From Caldisericum exile_A (GTDB lineage: Bacteria > Caldisericota > Caldisericia > Caldisericales > Caldisericaceae): a DNA stretch of 64,000 nucleotides. Every line of letters starts with the position of its first letter. Position 1 is the first letter of the stretch. The translations under genes were made by a program, and so were the position numbers. The DNA lies in NCBI RefSeq assembly GCF_047785965.1, contig NZ_JBLOBF010000002.1, forward strand, positions 62,001 through 126,000. The letters are read 5' to 3'. Shown here piece by piece: positions 17,883-26,682 of the stretch. The notes under the pieces were generated by a model. The model saw only the letters and a program-made list of their open reading frames with translations. It was not told the origin of the DNA and did no database searches.

Positions 17883-17906
17883 CAAATTTATTTAAATTAA
17901 TATAAT
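17879..17906 (+). promoter_or_regulatory. Promoter of trxB
   Basis: TTGACA at 17,879-17,884 and TATAAT at 17,901-17,906 with a 16-bp spacer. The -35 box overlaps the rsfS stop codon. A 13-bp inverted repeat (TACTT-CGG-AAGTA, 17,906-17,918) starts at the -10 box and covers the likely transcription start. It could be an operator, or with the following T run a weak rsfS terminator. Confidence 0.7.
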
Positions 17907-17941
17907 ACTTCGGAAGTAATATTTTTTAGGAGGCTTTATTT

Positions 17942-18910
17942 ATGGATGAATTTTTCTCTATTCATGAGGTCAAAAAAGAAAAACTTGATATAGAGGAAAT
18001 TTATGACCTTGCAATAGTAGGTGGTGGCCCTGCAGGTCTTACTGCTGCAATTTATGCTGCCCGTTTCAGATTAAAATTTGTTTTGTTTGAAAAAGTTGCA
18101 ATAGGTGGACAAATTGCAGTAAGCGAATGGGTAGAAAATTATCCAGGTTTTCCGGAAGGTATATCGGGTGCTGACCTTGTAAATTTATTTAAGAAGCAAG
18201 CAGAAAGATTTGGCACAAATATTGTTCTTACTGACGTAAGAAAAATAGAAAAGGTAGATGACCTTTTTTACCTTGAAACTGAATACGGAAAAATCAGATC
18301 TTGGACAGTAATACTTGCAACAGGTGCAGAGCCTGTAAAACTTCCTGTTCCAGAAGAGGAAAAATTCAGAGGAAGAGGAATCTCTTACTGTGCAACATGT
18401 GATGCAGCATTTTTCAAAAATAAAACTGTTGCAGTTATCGGAGGCGGAGACACTGCAATACACGATGCACTAACTCTATCGAAATTTGCTGATAAAGTAA
18501 TTGTAGTTCATAGAAGAAAGGAGCTTAGAGCAACCAAAATATTGCAGGAAGCAGCATTTTCAAATCCAAAGATATCTTTTGAACTAGAATACATTCCGGC
18601 TCATGTTCTTGGAGACAAAAAGGTAGAGGGTCTCGAGATTGAACATGTTATTACTAAAGAACATAAAACTCTTAAAGTTGATGGAGTGTTTGTAGCAATA
18701 GGTGAAAAACCAAATTCAGACTTAGTTAAAGGGCTTGTAAACCTTGACGATAGAGGATTCGTAATCACAAATATGAAAATGGAAACAAGTCTAACTGGTC
18801 TTTATGCTGTAGGAGATGTAAGAAATACACCACTGAGGCAAGTTATAACTGCTTGCGGTGATGCTGCAATAGCAGCAGCCGAAGTTGATAAATATATTAA
18901 AAATCTATAA
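17942..18910 (+). CDS. trxB: Thioredoxin reductase-like FAD/NAD(P) oxidoreductase
   Basis: Flavoprotein disulfide reductase of 322 residues. FAD site GGGPAGLTAA (residues 27-36), redox-active C150-A-T-C153, nucleotide site VIGGGDTAIHDA, and an HRRKELRA segment of the kind that favours NADPH. A 20-residue N-terminal extension precedes the Rossmann fold. The ribosome site AGGAGG is optimal. The next gene, 15 bp downstream, is a glutaredoxin-like disulfide oxidoreductase, the likely electron acceptor, as in thermophile PDO systems. Confidence 0.92.
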   Translation: MDEFFSIHEVKKEKLDIEEIYDLAIVGGGPAGLTAAIYAARFRLKFVLFEKVAIGGQIAVSEWVENYPGFPEGISGADLVNLFKKQAERFGTNIVLTDVRKIEKVDDLFYLETEYGKIRSWTVILATGAEPVKLPVPEEEKFRGRGISYCATCDAAFFKNKTVAVIGGGDTAIHDALTLSKFADKVIVVHRRKELRATKILQEAAFSNPKISFELEYIPAHVLGDKKVEGLEIEHVITKEHKTLKVDGVFVAIGEKPNSDLVKGLVNLDDRGFVITNMKMETSLTGLYAVGDVRNTPLRQVITACGDAAIAAAEVDKYIKNL

Positions 18911-18925
18911 TCAAGAGGTGAGAAA

Positions 18926-19606
18926 ATGGAAAGATTATTAAAAGAAAAAGATGTAGAGTACATTAAAGACTTATTCGAAAAGAACTTGAAGGACGAAGTA
19001 ACACTAACATTGTTTCTTGAAACTAATGGACCAAAAGTAACTAAATTTAACGAACAATACCTTCCTTATACGGAAGAAATCGCAAAAGAAGTTGCCGAAC
19101 TTTCTCCTAAAATAAAGTTAAATATCTACAAAGATAATGAAGAAAAAGAAAAGGAATATGGAGTAAAGGCAATATCAGCACTATTTATTGAGGGTCCAAA
19201 GACAAACAAGAATATAGTTTACTATGGAATACCTTCGGGACACGAATTCTCTTCTCTCTTAGAGGATATAATTGATGTCTCAAAAGGTGAAACAGAACTC
19301 CCTGTTGATATTAAAGAAAAGGTAAGAAAAATTTCGAGCTCCGTTGAAATTCTAGTATTCGTGACTCCAACTTGTCCATATTGCCCAAGAGCAGTAAGAA
19401 CAGCTCATCAGTTTGCACTCGAAAATCCCAACATTATTGGTGCAATGGTTGAAGCAAATGAATTTCCAGATTGGTCAAACGAATTCAATGTCTATGCAGT
19501 TCCAAAGATAGTTATAAATGGTGGTAAGGCAGAATTTGAAGGAGCACTTCCAGAAGATGCATTCCTCCAGTCTGTTTACGAAGCCCTTGGAATAAAGCTA
19601 ATATAA
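18926..19606 (+). CDS. Glutaredoxin-like protein disulfide oxidoreductase (PDO)
   Basis: 226-residue protein of two thioredoxin-fold units, as in hyperthermophile PDOs that form or shuffle cytosolic disulfides. Only the C-terminal unit has an active site (C150-P-Y-C153 within TPTCPYCP). The N-terminal unit has no cysteine pair where one would be expected (FLETNGPKV, about residues 30-38). The cis-proline loop YAVPKIVING is present. Co-transcribed with trxB. Confidence 0.88.
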   Translation: MERLLKEKDVEYIKDLFEKNLKDEVTLTLFLETNGPKVTKFNEQYLPYTEEIAKEVAELSPKIKLNIYKDNEEKEKEYGVKAISALFIEGPKTNKNIVYYGIPSGHEFSSLLEDIIDVSKGETELPVDIKEKVRKISSSVEILVFVTPTCPYCPRAVRTAHQFALENPNIIGAMVEANEFPDWSNEFNVYAVPKIVINGGKAEFEGALPEDAFLQSVYEALGIKLI

Positions 19607-19627
19607 AAAGCAATTTATTTACTATCT

Positions 19628-19650
19628 AAAAAAGCCCCCTATTGGGGGCT
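19628..19650 (-). terminator. Intrinsic terminator of the argF operon
   Basis: A 7-bp GC-rich stem (AGCCCCC / GGGGGCT, loop TATT, 19,633-19,650) is followed on the minus strand by six T. In the plus direction only TTC then A residues follow, so it works mainly for argF. Confidence 0.85.
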
Positions 19651-19671
19651 TCAAAAATTTCAAAAGACTAA

Positions 19672-20604
19672 TTAGATCAAAAGCGAAAGGATCGCCTTTT
19701 GAATATGGAGCCTATTTTCTGCTTGGTCAAAGACAACAGAATGAGGACCATCAATAACTTCGTCAGTTATCTCTTCACCACGATGAGCAGGTAAACAATG
19801 CATTACAATAACATCATCTTTTGCATGAGTTAGAATACTTTCATTTATCTGATATGGCTTCATAATTTGAACCCTTTTTTCATGTTCAGCTTCTTGTCCC
19901 ATAGAGGCCCATACATCTGTATATACAACATCTGCATCTTTCACAGCAAAAGTTGGGTCATTTGTTATCTCGACTTTAGCTCCGGACTTCTTTGAAAAGT
20001 TAAGTGCAATATCAACAACCTCTTTAGCTGGTTCAAAACCCTTTGGGCTTGCAACTGAAACATTAACACCAAGAATGCTTCCACCTATCAAAAGCGAATT
20101 TGCAACATTGTTCCCATCACCTAGATAAGCAAGTTTTATTCCCTCTAATTTGCCTTTTTTCTCCTTTATTGTAAGAAAATCTCCAAGAGCTTGACATGGA
20201 TGAGAAAAATCTGAGAGTGCATTTATAACTGGAACTTTAGAATATTCTGCTAATTCTTCAAGAGTTTTCTGAGCAAAAACTCTAGCCACTATCCCTTGTA
20301 CCATCCTTCCCATAACTCTTGCTGTATCAGGGACTGTTTCGCCTCTTACAAGTTGTAAATTTGAGGTTTCAAGAATCAATGGAAAAGCTCCTAGTTCGTG
20401 AATTGCAACCGCAAAGGAAATTCTTGTACGTGTTGAAGGTTTTTCAAATAACACTGCGACTGTTTTTCCCTCAAGGAGTTTTTCTTTTTTCCCTGCGTAG
20501 TAATCAACCTTTAATTTTTCTCCTTGAAATATAAACTCCTCAAGCTCTTCTTTTGTAAAATCCTTTAAACAAAGCAAAGATCTTCCTTTAAGATTCTTTG
20601 ACAT
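19672..20604 (-). CDS. argF: Ornithine carbamoyltransferase
   Basis: Catalyses carbamoyl phosphate plus ornithine to citrulline in arginine synthesis. Carbamoyl-phosphate motif STRT in FEKPSTRTRISF, HPCQALGD, and the ornithine motif HCLPAHRG near the C-terminus are all present. The start is the ATG at 20,604 (310 residues) because GGAGG lies just before it and the upstream in-frame start would sit inside the previous gene. No other arginine gene is in the window. Confidence 0.94.
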   Translation of the reverse strand: MSKNLKGRSLLCLKDFTKEELEEFIFQGEKLKVDYYAGKKEKLLEGKTVAVLFEKPSTRTRISFAVAIHELGAFPLILETSNLQLVRGETVPDTARVMGRMVQGIVARVFAQKTLEELAEYSKVPVINALSDFSHPCQALGDFLTIKEKKGKLEGIKLAYLGDGNNVANSLLIGGSILGVNVSVASPKGFEPAKEVVDIALNFSKKSGAKVEITNDPTFAVKDADVVYTDVWASMGQEAEHEKRVQIMKPYQINESILTHAKDDVIVMHCLPAHRGEEITDEVIDGPHSVVFDQAENRLHIQKAILSLLI

Positions 20605-20605
20605 A

Positions 20606-21925
20606 TTAACCTCCAAACTTTTCAGTCAAAATATCTTTTAAGTCAGGCTTCCCAATCTCTTGCAATTCATATCTAACCCTTACTGCTGGTTTGTTTATTT
20701 TAATTACCCTTCTCAGATCAATTGGAGTGCCAATTACAACTACATCAGCAGGAATTGAGTTAATAGTCTGCTCAAGTTCTCTAATCTGAACATCACTATA
20801 ACCCATAGCAGGTAATACATCTTTTGTTTGGCTGTATTTCTCATAAGTCGACTTTATTGAACCCACAGCATAAGGAACTGGCGAGATTATTTCGCTTGCA
20901 CCAAGCTTTCTTGCAGCAATATAACCTGCCCCATAGCTCATTTCACCATGTGTTAATGTTGGGCCATCTTCAACCACAACAACCTTCTTCCCTCTCACAA
21001 TTTCGCCATTATCAACAAATATAGGTGATGCTGCATCAATGATAACTGCATTAGGATTTACCTCCCTTGCATGGTTTCTTACAAGCTCAATCGATTCAAA
21101 ATCTGCAGTATCTTCTTTGTTAATTACAATAACATCTGCAATTCTAAAGTTAGTTTCACCTGGATGATATGTGAGCTCGTGTCCCGCACGTAATGGATCT
21201 GCAACAACAATTCTAAGATCTGATCTATAGAATGGGAAATCATTATTTCCACCATCCCAAACAATTATATCTGCTTCTTTTTCTGCTTCTCGTAATATCT
21301 TTTCGTAGTCAACACCTGAATATATTACTGCACCTAAATCGATATGAGGCTCATATTCTTCACGCTCTTCAATAGTACATTTATATCGATCAAGATCCTC
21401 ATATGTTGCAAAACGTTGAACTGCCTGTTCTACAAGATTTCCATAGGGCATCGGATGCCTAATCGAGACAACCTTTTTGCCCATCTCACGGAGGATTCTA
21501 ACTACTTTTCTTGTTGTTTGGCTCTTTCCTGAACCAGTACGAACCGCACAAACAGAAACAACTGGCTTAGTTGACTTCACCATTGTTGCCTCAGGTCCCA
21601 TTAGCCAGAAATCTGCTCCGTTCGCTAGTGCAATTGAAGCCTTATGCATAACATATTCGTGTGGCACATCGCTATAAGCAAATACTACTCTATGAACATT
21701 TAACTCCTTAATTAGCTTAGGAAGATCAGATTCAGGATAAATAGGAATACCATTTGGATAAAGTTCACCTGCAAGTTCCTTTGGGTAAACTCTCCCTTCG
21801 ATGTTAGGAATCTGTGTTGCGGTAAATGCAACTACTTCATACTCAAGTCTGTTTCTAAAAAAAACATTGAAGTTGTGGAAGTCTCTACCTGCTGCACCCA
21901 TGATAATTACTCTAACCTTTTCCAT
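20606..21925 (-). CDS. Cyclic 2,3-diphosphoglycerate synthetase-like GTPase
   Basis: 439-residue P-loop protein. An N-terminal Rossmann-like part begins RVIIMGAAGRDFHNFNVFFR, and a P-loop RTGSGKSQTTRKV is followed by VVWDGGNN-like (IIVWDGGNND) and INKED segments. This is the architecture of archaeal cyclic 2,3-diphosphoglycerate synthetase and its many bacterial homologues, whose role in bacteria is unclear. I use the ATG at 21,925 with an AAAGGGG site; the longer frame adds 23 unconserved residues. It ends 1 bp before argF, so the two are coupled. Confidence 0.78.
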   Translation of the reverse strand: MEKVRVIIMGAAGRDFHNFNVFFRNRLEYEVVAFTATQIPNIEGRVYPKELAGELYPNGIPIYPESDLPKLIKELNVHRVVFAYSDVPHEYVMHKASIALANGADFWLMGPEATMVKSTKPVVSVCAVRTGSGKSQTTRKVVRILREMGKKVVSIRHPMPYGNLVEQAVQRFATYEDLDRYKCTIEEREEYEPHIDLGAVIYSGVDYEKILREAEKEADIIVWDGGNNDFPFYRSDLRIVVADPLRAGHELTYHPGETNFRIADVIVINKEDTADFESIELVRNHAREVNPNAVIIDAASPIFVDNGEIVRGKKVVVVEDGPTLTHGEMSYGAGYIAARKLGASEIISPVPYAVGSIKSTYEKYSQTKDVLPAMGYSDVQIRELEQTINSIPADVVVIGTPIDLRRVIKINKPAVRVRYELQEIGKPDLKDILTEKFGG

Positions 21926-21959
21926 AAAACACCCCTTTCTTAAATTTCTCTTAAAAATT

Positions 21960-22382
21960 TCATTTTTGCTCCTTATTATACAAGATTTCTTCAATTTTTG
22001 CTTTAATTTCTTCTTGCCTATTGTTAAAATTTAGGAAAGCAAGTATCAGGGATATGAAAGGCCAAAATAAACTAAAAATGCCTTCTATATACATACTCTT
22101 TGAAATGTAATAATATCCAAAGAAGATAAATATGATCCAGCGGAACTTGTTTATTTGCCACAAGATATATGAAATTTTCAAATTAATAAATCTTAGACTT
22201 ACAAAACCCCAAAGTACATTCAAAATATAAACTGTAGTAATTAGAATGTGCCATTTAACGAAATACATTAATGGAGGTATAAGTATTTCTGTTGCATAAA
22301 TCGGAAGATTTGCCCATTCACCGCTTCTTCCATCTATGTAAGCTCTGTTTTCTCCTTTAGTATGCTTTTCGATGTTCCACAT
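21960..22382 (-). CDS. Small membrane protein of unknown function
   Basis: 140 residues with about four hydrophobic, aromatic-rich segments (about 28-45, 48-66, 80-100 and 102-118) and a charged C-terminal tail. No family recognised. It begins 8 bp after the Clp-fold protease gene with a GAGGT ribosome site, so it may be its membrane partner or substrate; that is inference from position. Confidence 0.6.
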   Translation of the reverse strand: MWNIEKHTKGENRAYIDGRSGEWANLPIYATEILIPPLMYFVKWHILITTVYILNVLWGFVSLRFINLKISYILWQINKFRWIIFIFFGYYYISKSMYIEGIFSLFWPFISLILAFLNFNNRQEEIKAKIEEILYNKEQK

Positions 22383-22390
22383 TTTATACC

Positions 22391-23872
22391 TCAGAACTTT
22401 ATGTTGTAAACAAGCAAAAATGCAAGAATTTGCAAAATGTATTTACTTACAACTTCAGGTGGAGTTGTATCTATTTCAATTTCTATAGTCTGAGTAAGTT
22501 CTCTAACGGCTTCAACAATCCTTCCAGCTATAACCTCTGAAACAGGCTTTGAAAATGCCTTCTCTTTTCTTATTCTATTAAAGGCAACTGAGTAAATTGC
22601 ATTCTCATCTTTAAAGTTTTTAAGGAATATATCCTCAAGTAATTCGAGAGAAACTTGTGCAATATCGTTTTTTTCCTGTTCAGGCATTGGCGGAAGACTT
22701 GCAAGAGATTGACTTAGGAACTGTCTTATTGCAAGTGAGATCTTTTGGACGTCAGTGACATTTTGTAAGGTTTGTCTCAACGGTTCAACAAGAGAATATG
22801 CCTTATAAACAATGAATGTTATGTAGCCAAGATAGCTATCAACATTCAGCAATCGTTTGATTTGTTCCATAGATACAACTCTTATAGCTCTTTCAATTCC
22901 ACTTTGACCAAGTATTCTTAGCATTTCTTTAGTGATAACATACATCATTTCAAACAAATCATAGCTTTCACCAAATCCAATATAGAGGTTTAAAAGTTTT
23001 GCATCATCTCTTGAGATTACCTGACCATGGTTTTGGAAATTCCATACAAGTGCATGCGCCGTTTGAGAAGCGAGAATTACACGTTCTCTTTCGGGCTTAT
23101 CTTTAAACATGTATCTAAATAAAAAATTGTAAGCATACTGTTCCCCAGTTGTAAGCGCCCTATAACACATATTTACAACGGTAGGATTGATTTGTTGCAC
23201 AATCGGAACAAGATAACTCATTGCTGTATTCATAGCAATATCTACAGCATCTTCACGTTTAATAGGGACGGTCTGTGCAATATCTTGAGCCATTTTTAAT
23301 GCAAGCGGAAAGAAGTCTGTTACGAATTTTCCATAAAGTTGCATAAATGGATAGTATCCCTCAAGCGCTGATATGTGAAGATTTTCAATCAAGGGATGTT
23401 CCATTTGCATATCGAGAGGACCAATTTCAGATTGAGGTCCCATGATAATTTCATCAGAAGCAAGAGTCATAAGTGTTGCAGCAGATTTAGCAAAAAGAGG
23501 GACAACAGCTTTTAACTTCTTGCATTTAGAGCGAACTATATTCATCATTTGATACGCAGGGTGAGGATATCCACCATTTGACAAAATCACCATGTCAATT
23601 CGAGTTTCTTCTGGAGGAGTTGTAATTTTATTAAGTTGATCAATAAGATCGAAAACATCATCTCTATCAATTGGCGCTCGCTCGTTATAGACAAGAAAAA
23701 GAATATATCTTGTTTCTTTTTGGGGTTTTTCTCCAGTGGGAGGAATAGGTGTATGAAGTGGCAAATTCTCTTTTGTTTCTTCTGTGGCTTTGGACTCTTC
23801 CTTTTCTTCACTTTTTTCGGGTGTTTCATTTGCCTCCTTTATCTCTTCTTTCCTTTTTTCTTCTTCGTCCAT
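22391..23872 (-). CDS. SDH-family Clp-fold serine protease
   Basis: 493-residue protein related to PF01972 serine dehydrogenase proteinases, which share the ClpP/SppA fold. The first 55 residues are strongly charged (Glu/Lys rich). The core has VILSNGGYPHPAYQMMNIV, then FAKSAATLMTLASDEIIMGPQSEIGPLDMQ, with the Ser of AKSAAT as probable nucleophile. There is no signal peptide; a hydrophobic C-terminal tail (about 472-490) may touch the membrane. Natural substrate unknown. Confidence 0.82.
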   Translation of the reverse strand: MDEEEKRKEEIKEANETPEKSEEKEESKATEETKENLPLHTPIPPTGEKPQKETRYILFLVYNERAPIDRDDVFDLIDQLNKITTPPEETRIDMVILSNGGYPHPAYQMMNIVRSKCKKLKAVVPLFAKSAATLMTLASDEIIMGPQSEIGPLDMQMEHPLIENLHISALEGYYPFMQLYGKFVTDFFPLALKMAQDIAQTVPIKREDAVDIAMNTAMSYLVPIVQQINPTVVNMCYRALTTGEQYAYNFLFRYMFKDKPERERVILASQTAHALVWNFQNHGQVISRDDAKLLNLYIGFGESYDLFEMMYVITKEMLRILGQSGIERAIRVVSMEQIKRLLNVDSYLGYITFIVYKAYSLVEPLRQTLQNVTDVQKISLAIRQFLSQSLASLPPMPEQEKNDIAQVSLELLEDIFLKNFKDENAIYSVAFNRIRKEKAFSKPVSEVIAGRIVEAVRELTQTIEIEIDTTPPEVVSKYILQILAFLLVYNIKF

Positions 23873-23906
23873 AAGGACCTCCCTAAATTTATTTAATTTC
23901 TAAATT

Positions 23907-23935
23907 ATTATACATACATACTCAAGTTTATACAA
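23907..23935 (-). promoter_or_regulatory. Promoter of the Clp-fold protease gene
   Basis: On the minus strand TTGTAT (23,935-23,930), a 17-bp spacer, then TATAAT (23,912-23,907). A GGGAGG ribosome site precedes the ATG at 23,872. Confidence 0.6.
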
Positions 23936-23962
23936 ATTTTTTTAATTTTTCTTAAAAAATCT

Positions 23963-23992
23963 TTGCTAAAGTGAATAAATCTGTGGTATAAT
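23963..23992 (+). promoter_or_regulatory. Promoter of amrB-amrA
   Basis: TTGCTA at 23,963-23,968, 18-bp spacer, TATAAT at 23,987-23,992 within the extended form TGGTATAAT. An AAGGAGG ribosome site follows, so this transcript has a short conventional leader. Confidence 0.65.
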
Positions 23993-24009
23993 TAACTAAG
24001 GAGGACCAC

Positions 24010-24804
24010 ATGAAAATAAGGGAGCAAGCAGTAGCGGGAGCCTTTTACCCGGAAGATAGAGAAGAGTTAAAAAGCATGATTAGAAGGTTCGTAGAAAGCT
24101 CTCCACTCGAAGATCTTGATAATATAAAGGCACTAATCGCACCACATGCAGGGTATATCTATTCAGGACCAATTGCAGGCTATAGCTACAAACAACTAAT
24201 GAATTTGGATTATCTTAAGAATATCAAAGTTATAATAATTGCTCCTTCACACTATGCTTATTTCCATGGGGCTTCTGTAGGTCTTTTTGATGCATACAAA
24301 ACTCCTTTGGGTTTTGTGAATGTTTCAAAAGATGCACAAAAATTACTTCAACTTGAAGAATTCCATTTTATACTTGACGCACATCTTGAAGAACACAGCA
24401 TCGAAGTTCAACTTCCTTTCTTGCAATATACCTTGCCACGCTTTGAAATTATTCCTATTCTCTATAGCGAAATTTCAGTAGAGTCGCTTTTAAAAGGTAT
24501 AATGACCATTTTTGATGAAAATACAATACTTGTTGTTAGTACCGATTTAAGCCATTATTATCCCTATGAAATCGCAATAAAAAAGGATTCACACTGCATT
24601 AAGGCAGTTCAAGAACTTAACAACAAATATTTAGCGAATTGTGAGGCATGCGGAAAGACAGGTATTGCAACTGTTATTCACTTCGCAAAGATAAACAATC
24701 TGAAAAGCAAAATACTTAAATATGCAACAAGTGGGGATACAGCAGGTCCAAAATCACAAGTAGTAGGTTATTTATCAGCAGTATTTTATGGAGGAATCTC
24801 ATGA
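24010..24804 (+). CDS. amrB: AmmeMemoRadiSam system protein B (Memo family)
   Basis: 264-residue member of the Memo family, related to class III extradiol dioxygenases. Likely metal ligands and conserved runs: APHAGYIYSG (His about 47), APSHYAYFHG, EEHSIEVQLPFLQ and STDLSHYYPY. In bacteria it is found with amrA and amrS as an undefined system. It overlaps amrA by 4 bp. Confidence 0.9.
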   Translation: MKIREQAVAGAFYPEDREELKSMIRRFVESSPLEDLDNIKALIAPHAGYIYSGPIAGYSYKQLMNLDYLKNIKVIIIAPSHYAYFHGASVGLFDAYKTPLGFVNVSKDAQKLLQLEEFHFILDAHLEEHSIEVQLPFLQYTLPRFEIIPILYSEISVESLLKGIMTIFDENTILVVSTDLSHYYPYEIAIKKDSHCIKAVQELNNKYLANCEACGKTGIATVIHFAKINNLKSKILKYATSGDTAGPKSQVVGYLSAVFYGGIS

Positions 24805-25379
24805 ATACAAACGATAAAATCCTCCTTCTAAAACTATCAAGAAAAACAATCGAAACCTATTTGAAGGAGCATAAAAAACTAAAGATTACAAGAGAGGAAT
24901 ATCCAAATGAAGAATTTTGGAAAGATAGAGGTACTTTTGTTACCTTAACAGAAAATGGATCACTTAGAGGTTGCATTGGAACGATATACCCTATAAGGCC
25001 ACTCATATTGGATGTCATCGAAAATTCAATAAATGCTGCTTTTAAAGATCCTCGCTTTTACCCACTTGACGAGACAGAACTTCCCTATGTCGATATCGAA
25101 ATATCAATACTAACAGTTCCGGAAAAAATATATTTCAAAGATACAGAAGAGCTATTTGCTAAAGTAATTCCTTTTAAACATGGTGTTATTATAAGAAAAG
25201 GATTTTATCAGGCTACATTTTTGCCACAAGTTTGGGAAGAGCTGCCAAATCACAAAGACTTTTTTACCCATCTTTGCTTAAAAGCTGGATTAAACGGCGA
25301 TTGCTTTAAAGATAAAAATTTAGAAGTTGAAGTTTATACTGTTGATGCTTTTAGCGAAAGAGGAATGGGCCTGAGGTAA
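24801..25379 (+). CDS. amrA: AmmeMemoRadiSam system protein A (AMMECR1 family)
   Basis: 192-residue AMMECR1-domain protein. Diagnostic motifs are TFVTLTENGSLRGCIGTIYP (the LRGCIG core), AAFKDPRFYPL and LPQVWEELP. Molecular function is unknown. Together with amrB here and amrS at 10,807-11,829 the window holds the complete set, with amrS in a separate operon. Confidence 0.92.
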   Translation: MNTNDKILLLKLSRKTIETYLKEHKKLKITREEYPNEEFWKDRGTFVTLTENGSLRGCIGTIYPIRPLILDVIENSINAAFKDPRFYPLDETELPYVDIEISILTVPEKIYFKDTEELFAKVIPFKHGVIIRKGFYQATFLPQVWEELPNHKDFFTHLCLKAGLNGDCFKDKNLEVEVYTVDAFSERGMGLR

Positions 25380-25390
25380 TCCAGGCCCAT
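25365..25390. other. Hairpin between convergent amrA and the MFS gene
   Basis: A 9-bp inverted repeat (ATGGGCCTG / CAGGCCCAT) covers the amrA stop codon. Neither side has a T run downstream, so it is not a canonical intrinsic terminator, though it may act as a 3'-end stabiliser for one or both messages. Confidence 0.4.
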
Positions 25391-25398
25391 AAAAAATC

Positions 25399-26601
25399 CT
25401 AATCTCTTGCCAATTGATATGTATCAGGATCTTCAAAGATAAAACCTAATAAAATTATTATAGACATTGGAATCACACCAAAAGATATAACAGAACTTAA
25501 ATAACTGTGAGCTAAGGAGCCAATCAATGGAAAAATAGTTCCACCTATATTTGCAAAAATAAGAATGATTCCACTCCCAATACCAGCATTTTCCGCTCCA
25601 ACTTTACTAAAAGCGCTTGGCAAATGAAGTCCCAAAGGATATATAGGAAAGAGCGCTATACCAAGAATTGTTGAAATAAGTAATAGAGTTGAAAAACCAT
25701 TTATATAAACACTTAAAATAAGCATTGAAATCACAACAGTAGGAAGCACAATGAAAAATATTTTAACTCTTTTTACCCTATGACTAAAATCGGGAATTGT
25801 CATAGCACCAATTAAACAACCAATAATGATAAATGCATTTATGAATGATGCTTTTGTTGGGTCAAGGGCCTTAAAAGCAACATTAAGTTTAGGATACCAC
25901 CCAGCAAGCCACTTAAACACTCCAATATCAAAGAGAGAAATAAAAGATAGAACAATAAGCGATTTATTTGAAAATACAAGCTTAAAGCCCTCGCTTAAAG
26001 GTAACTTTTTGTTTAATTTGCCATTCATAAGTCTATCATCCCAATTTCTGATAACAACGATATATAAAGTAGCAATTAAAAAGGACACAATTGAAGAAAC
26101 AAAAAGGAATTTATAGAAGCCAATCTTTTCAACAAGAGGATAGGAGATGAAAAAGGCTAAAATTTGCCCTAAAGTAAGAAAAGCTGTAAAATAAGCAGTA
26201 GTTTTCGAAGCTTTATCTTTTGAGAAAAGCCTATAAGATAAAGGAGACCAGGAAGTAAAAGCAAAGGTTGCGCTTAAGGCAAAACCAAAATGCGCAACAA
26301 GCATTAAAGTAAAATTGTACGAGAAGATTGACCTTAAAACTGTAAAAACACCTAAAAGAATTGACGCAACCGTGGTTGATCTTTTAGGACTTGAATCTCC
26401 AAAACTCCCTGCAAAATAAGAAAAAATTACAAGCGAAAAAGGAACAGCCGAAAGCAAAAGCTCAGAAAAAACTGGTTTAACATCCATAGTTTGTTCAATT
26501 ACAGGCTTTAAAAGCGGAGCCCACATAAACCAGTTAAAGCCAATGAGCATAGTAATGAAACCAAAAAGCACAAAAATCAATACACTTTTCTTATTCTCCA
26601 T
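25399..26601 (-). CDS. Major facilitator superfamily transporter
   Basis: 400-residue membrane protein with about twelve hydrophobic segments and a cytoplasmic loop rich in Lys near the middle (NWDDRLMNGKLNKKLPL, about 185-200). The first loop FAGSFGDSSPKRST resembles the MFS motif A region after TM2. The substrate cannot be read from sequence. A single gene with a GGAGG site; the intergenic region before it carries a small-RNA gene on the opposite strand. Confidence 0.82.
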   Translation of the reverse strand: MENKKSVLIFVLFGFITMLIGFNWFMWAPLLKPVIEQTMDVKPVFSELLLSAVPFSLVIFSYFAGSFGDSSPKRSTTVASILLGVFTVLRSIFSYNFTLMLVAHFGFALSATFAFTSWSPLSYRLFSKDKASKTTAYFTAFLTLGQILAFFISYPLVEKIGFYKFLFVSSIVSFLIATLYIVVIRNWDDRLMNGKLNKKLPLSEGFKLVFSNKSLIVLSFISLFDIGVFKWLAGWYPKLNVAFKALDPTKASFINAFIIIGCLIGAMTIPDFSHRVKRVKIFFIVLPTVVISMLILSVYINGFSTLLLISTILGIALFPIYPLGLHLPSAFSKVGAENAGIGSGIILIFANIGGTIFPLIGSLAHSYLSSVISFGVIPMSIIILLGFIFEDPDTYQLARD

Positions 26602-26648
26602 TTTTCCTCCTTCAATTTTAAAATTTTCTTAACATACACTCTTACCTC

Positions 26649-26676
26649 TTGACAAACAATTCAAAAAATGTATACT
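26649..26676 (+). promoter_or_regulatory. Promoter of the intergenic small RNA
   Basis: Consensus TTGACA (26,649-26,654), 16-bp spacer, TATACT (26,671-26,676). No open reading frame follows on this strand; the transcript would start near 26,683. Confidence 0.75.
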
Positions 26677-26682
26677 ATCATC

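Noticed and set aside
25365..25390. Bidirectional intrinsic terminator
   Set aside because: The hairpin is good but neither strand has a T run after it.
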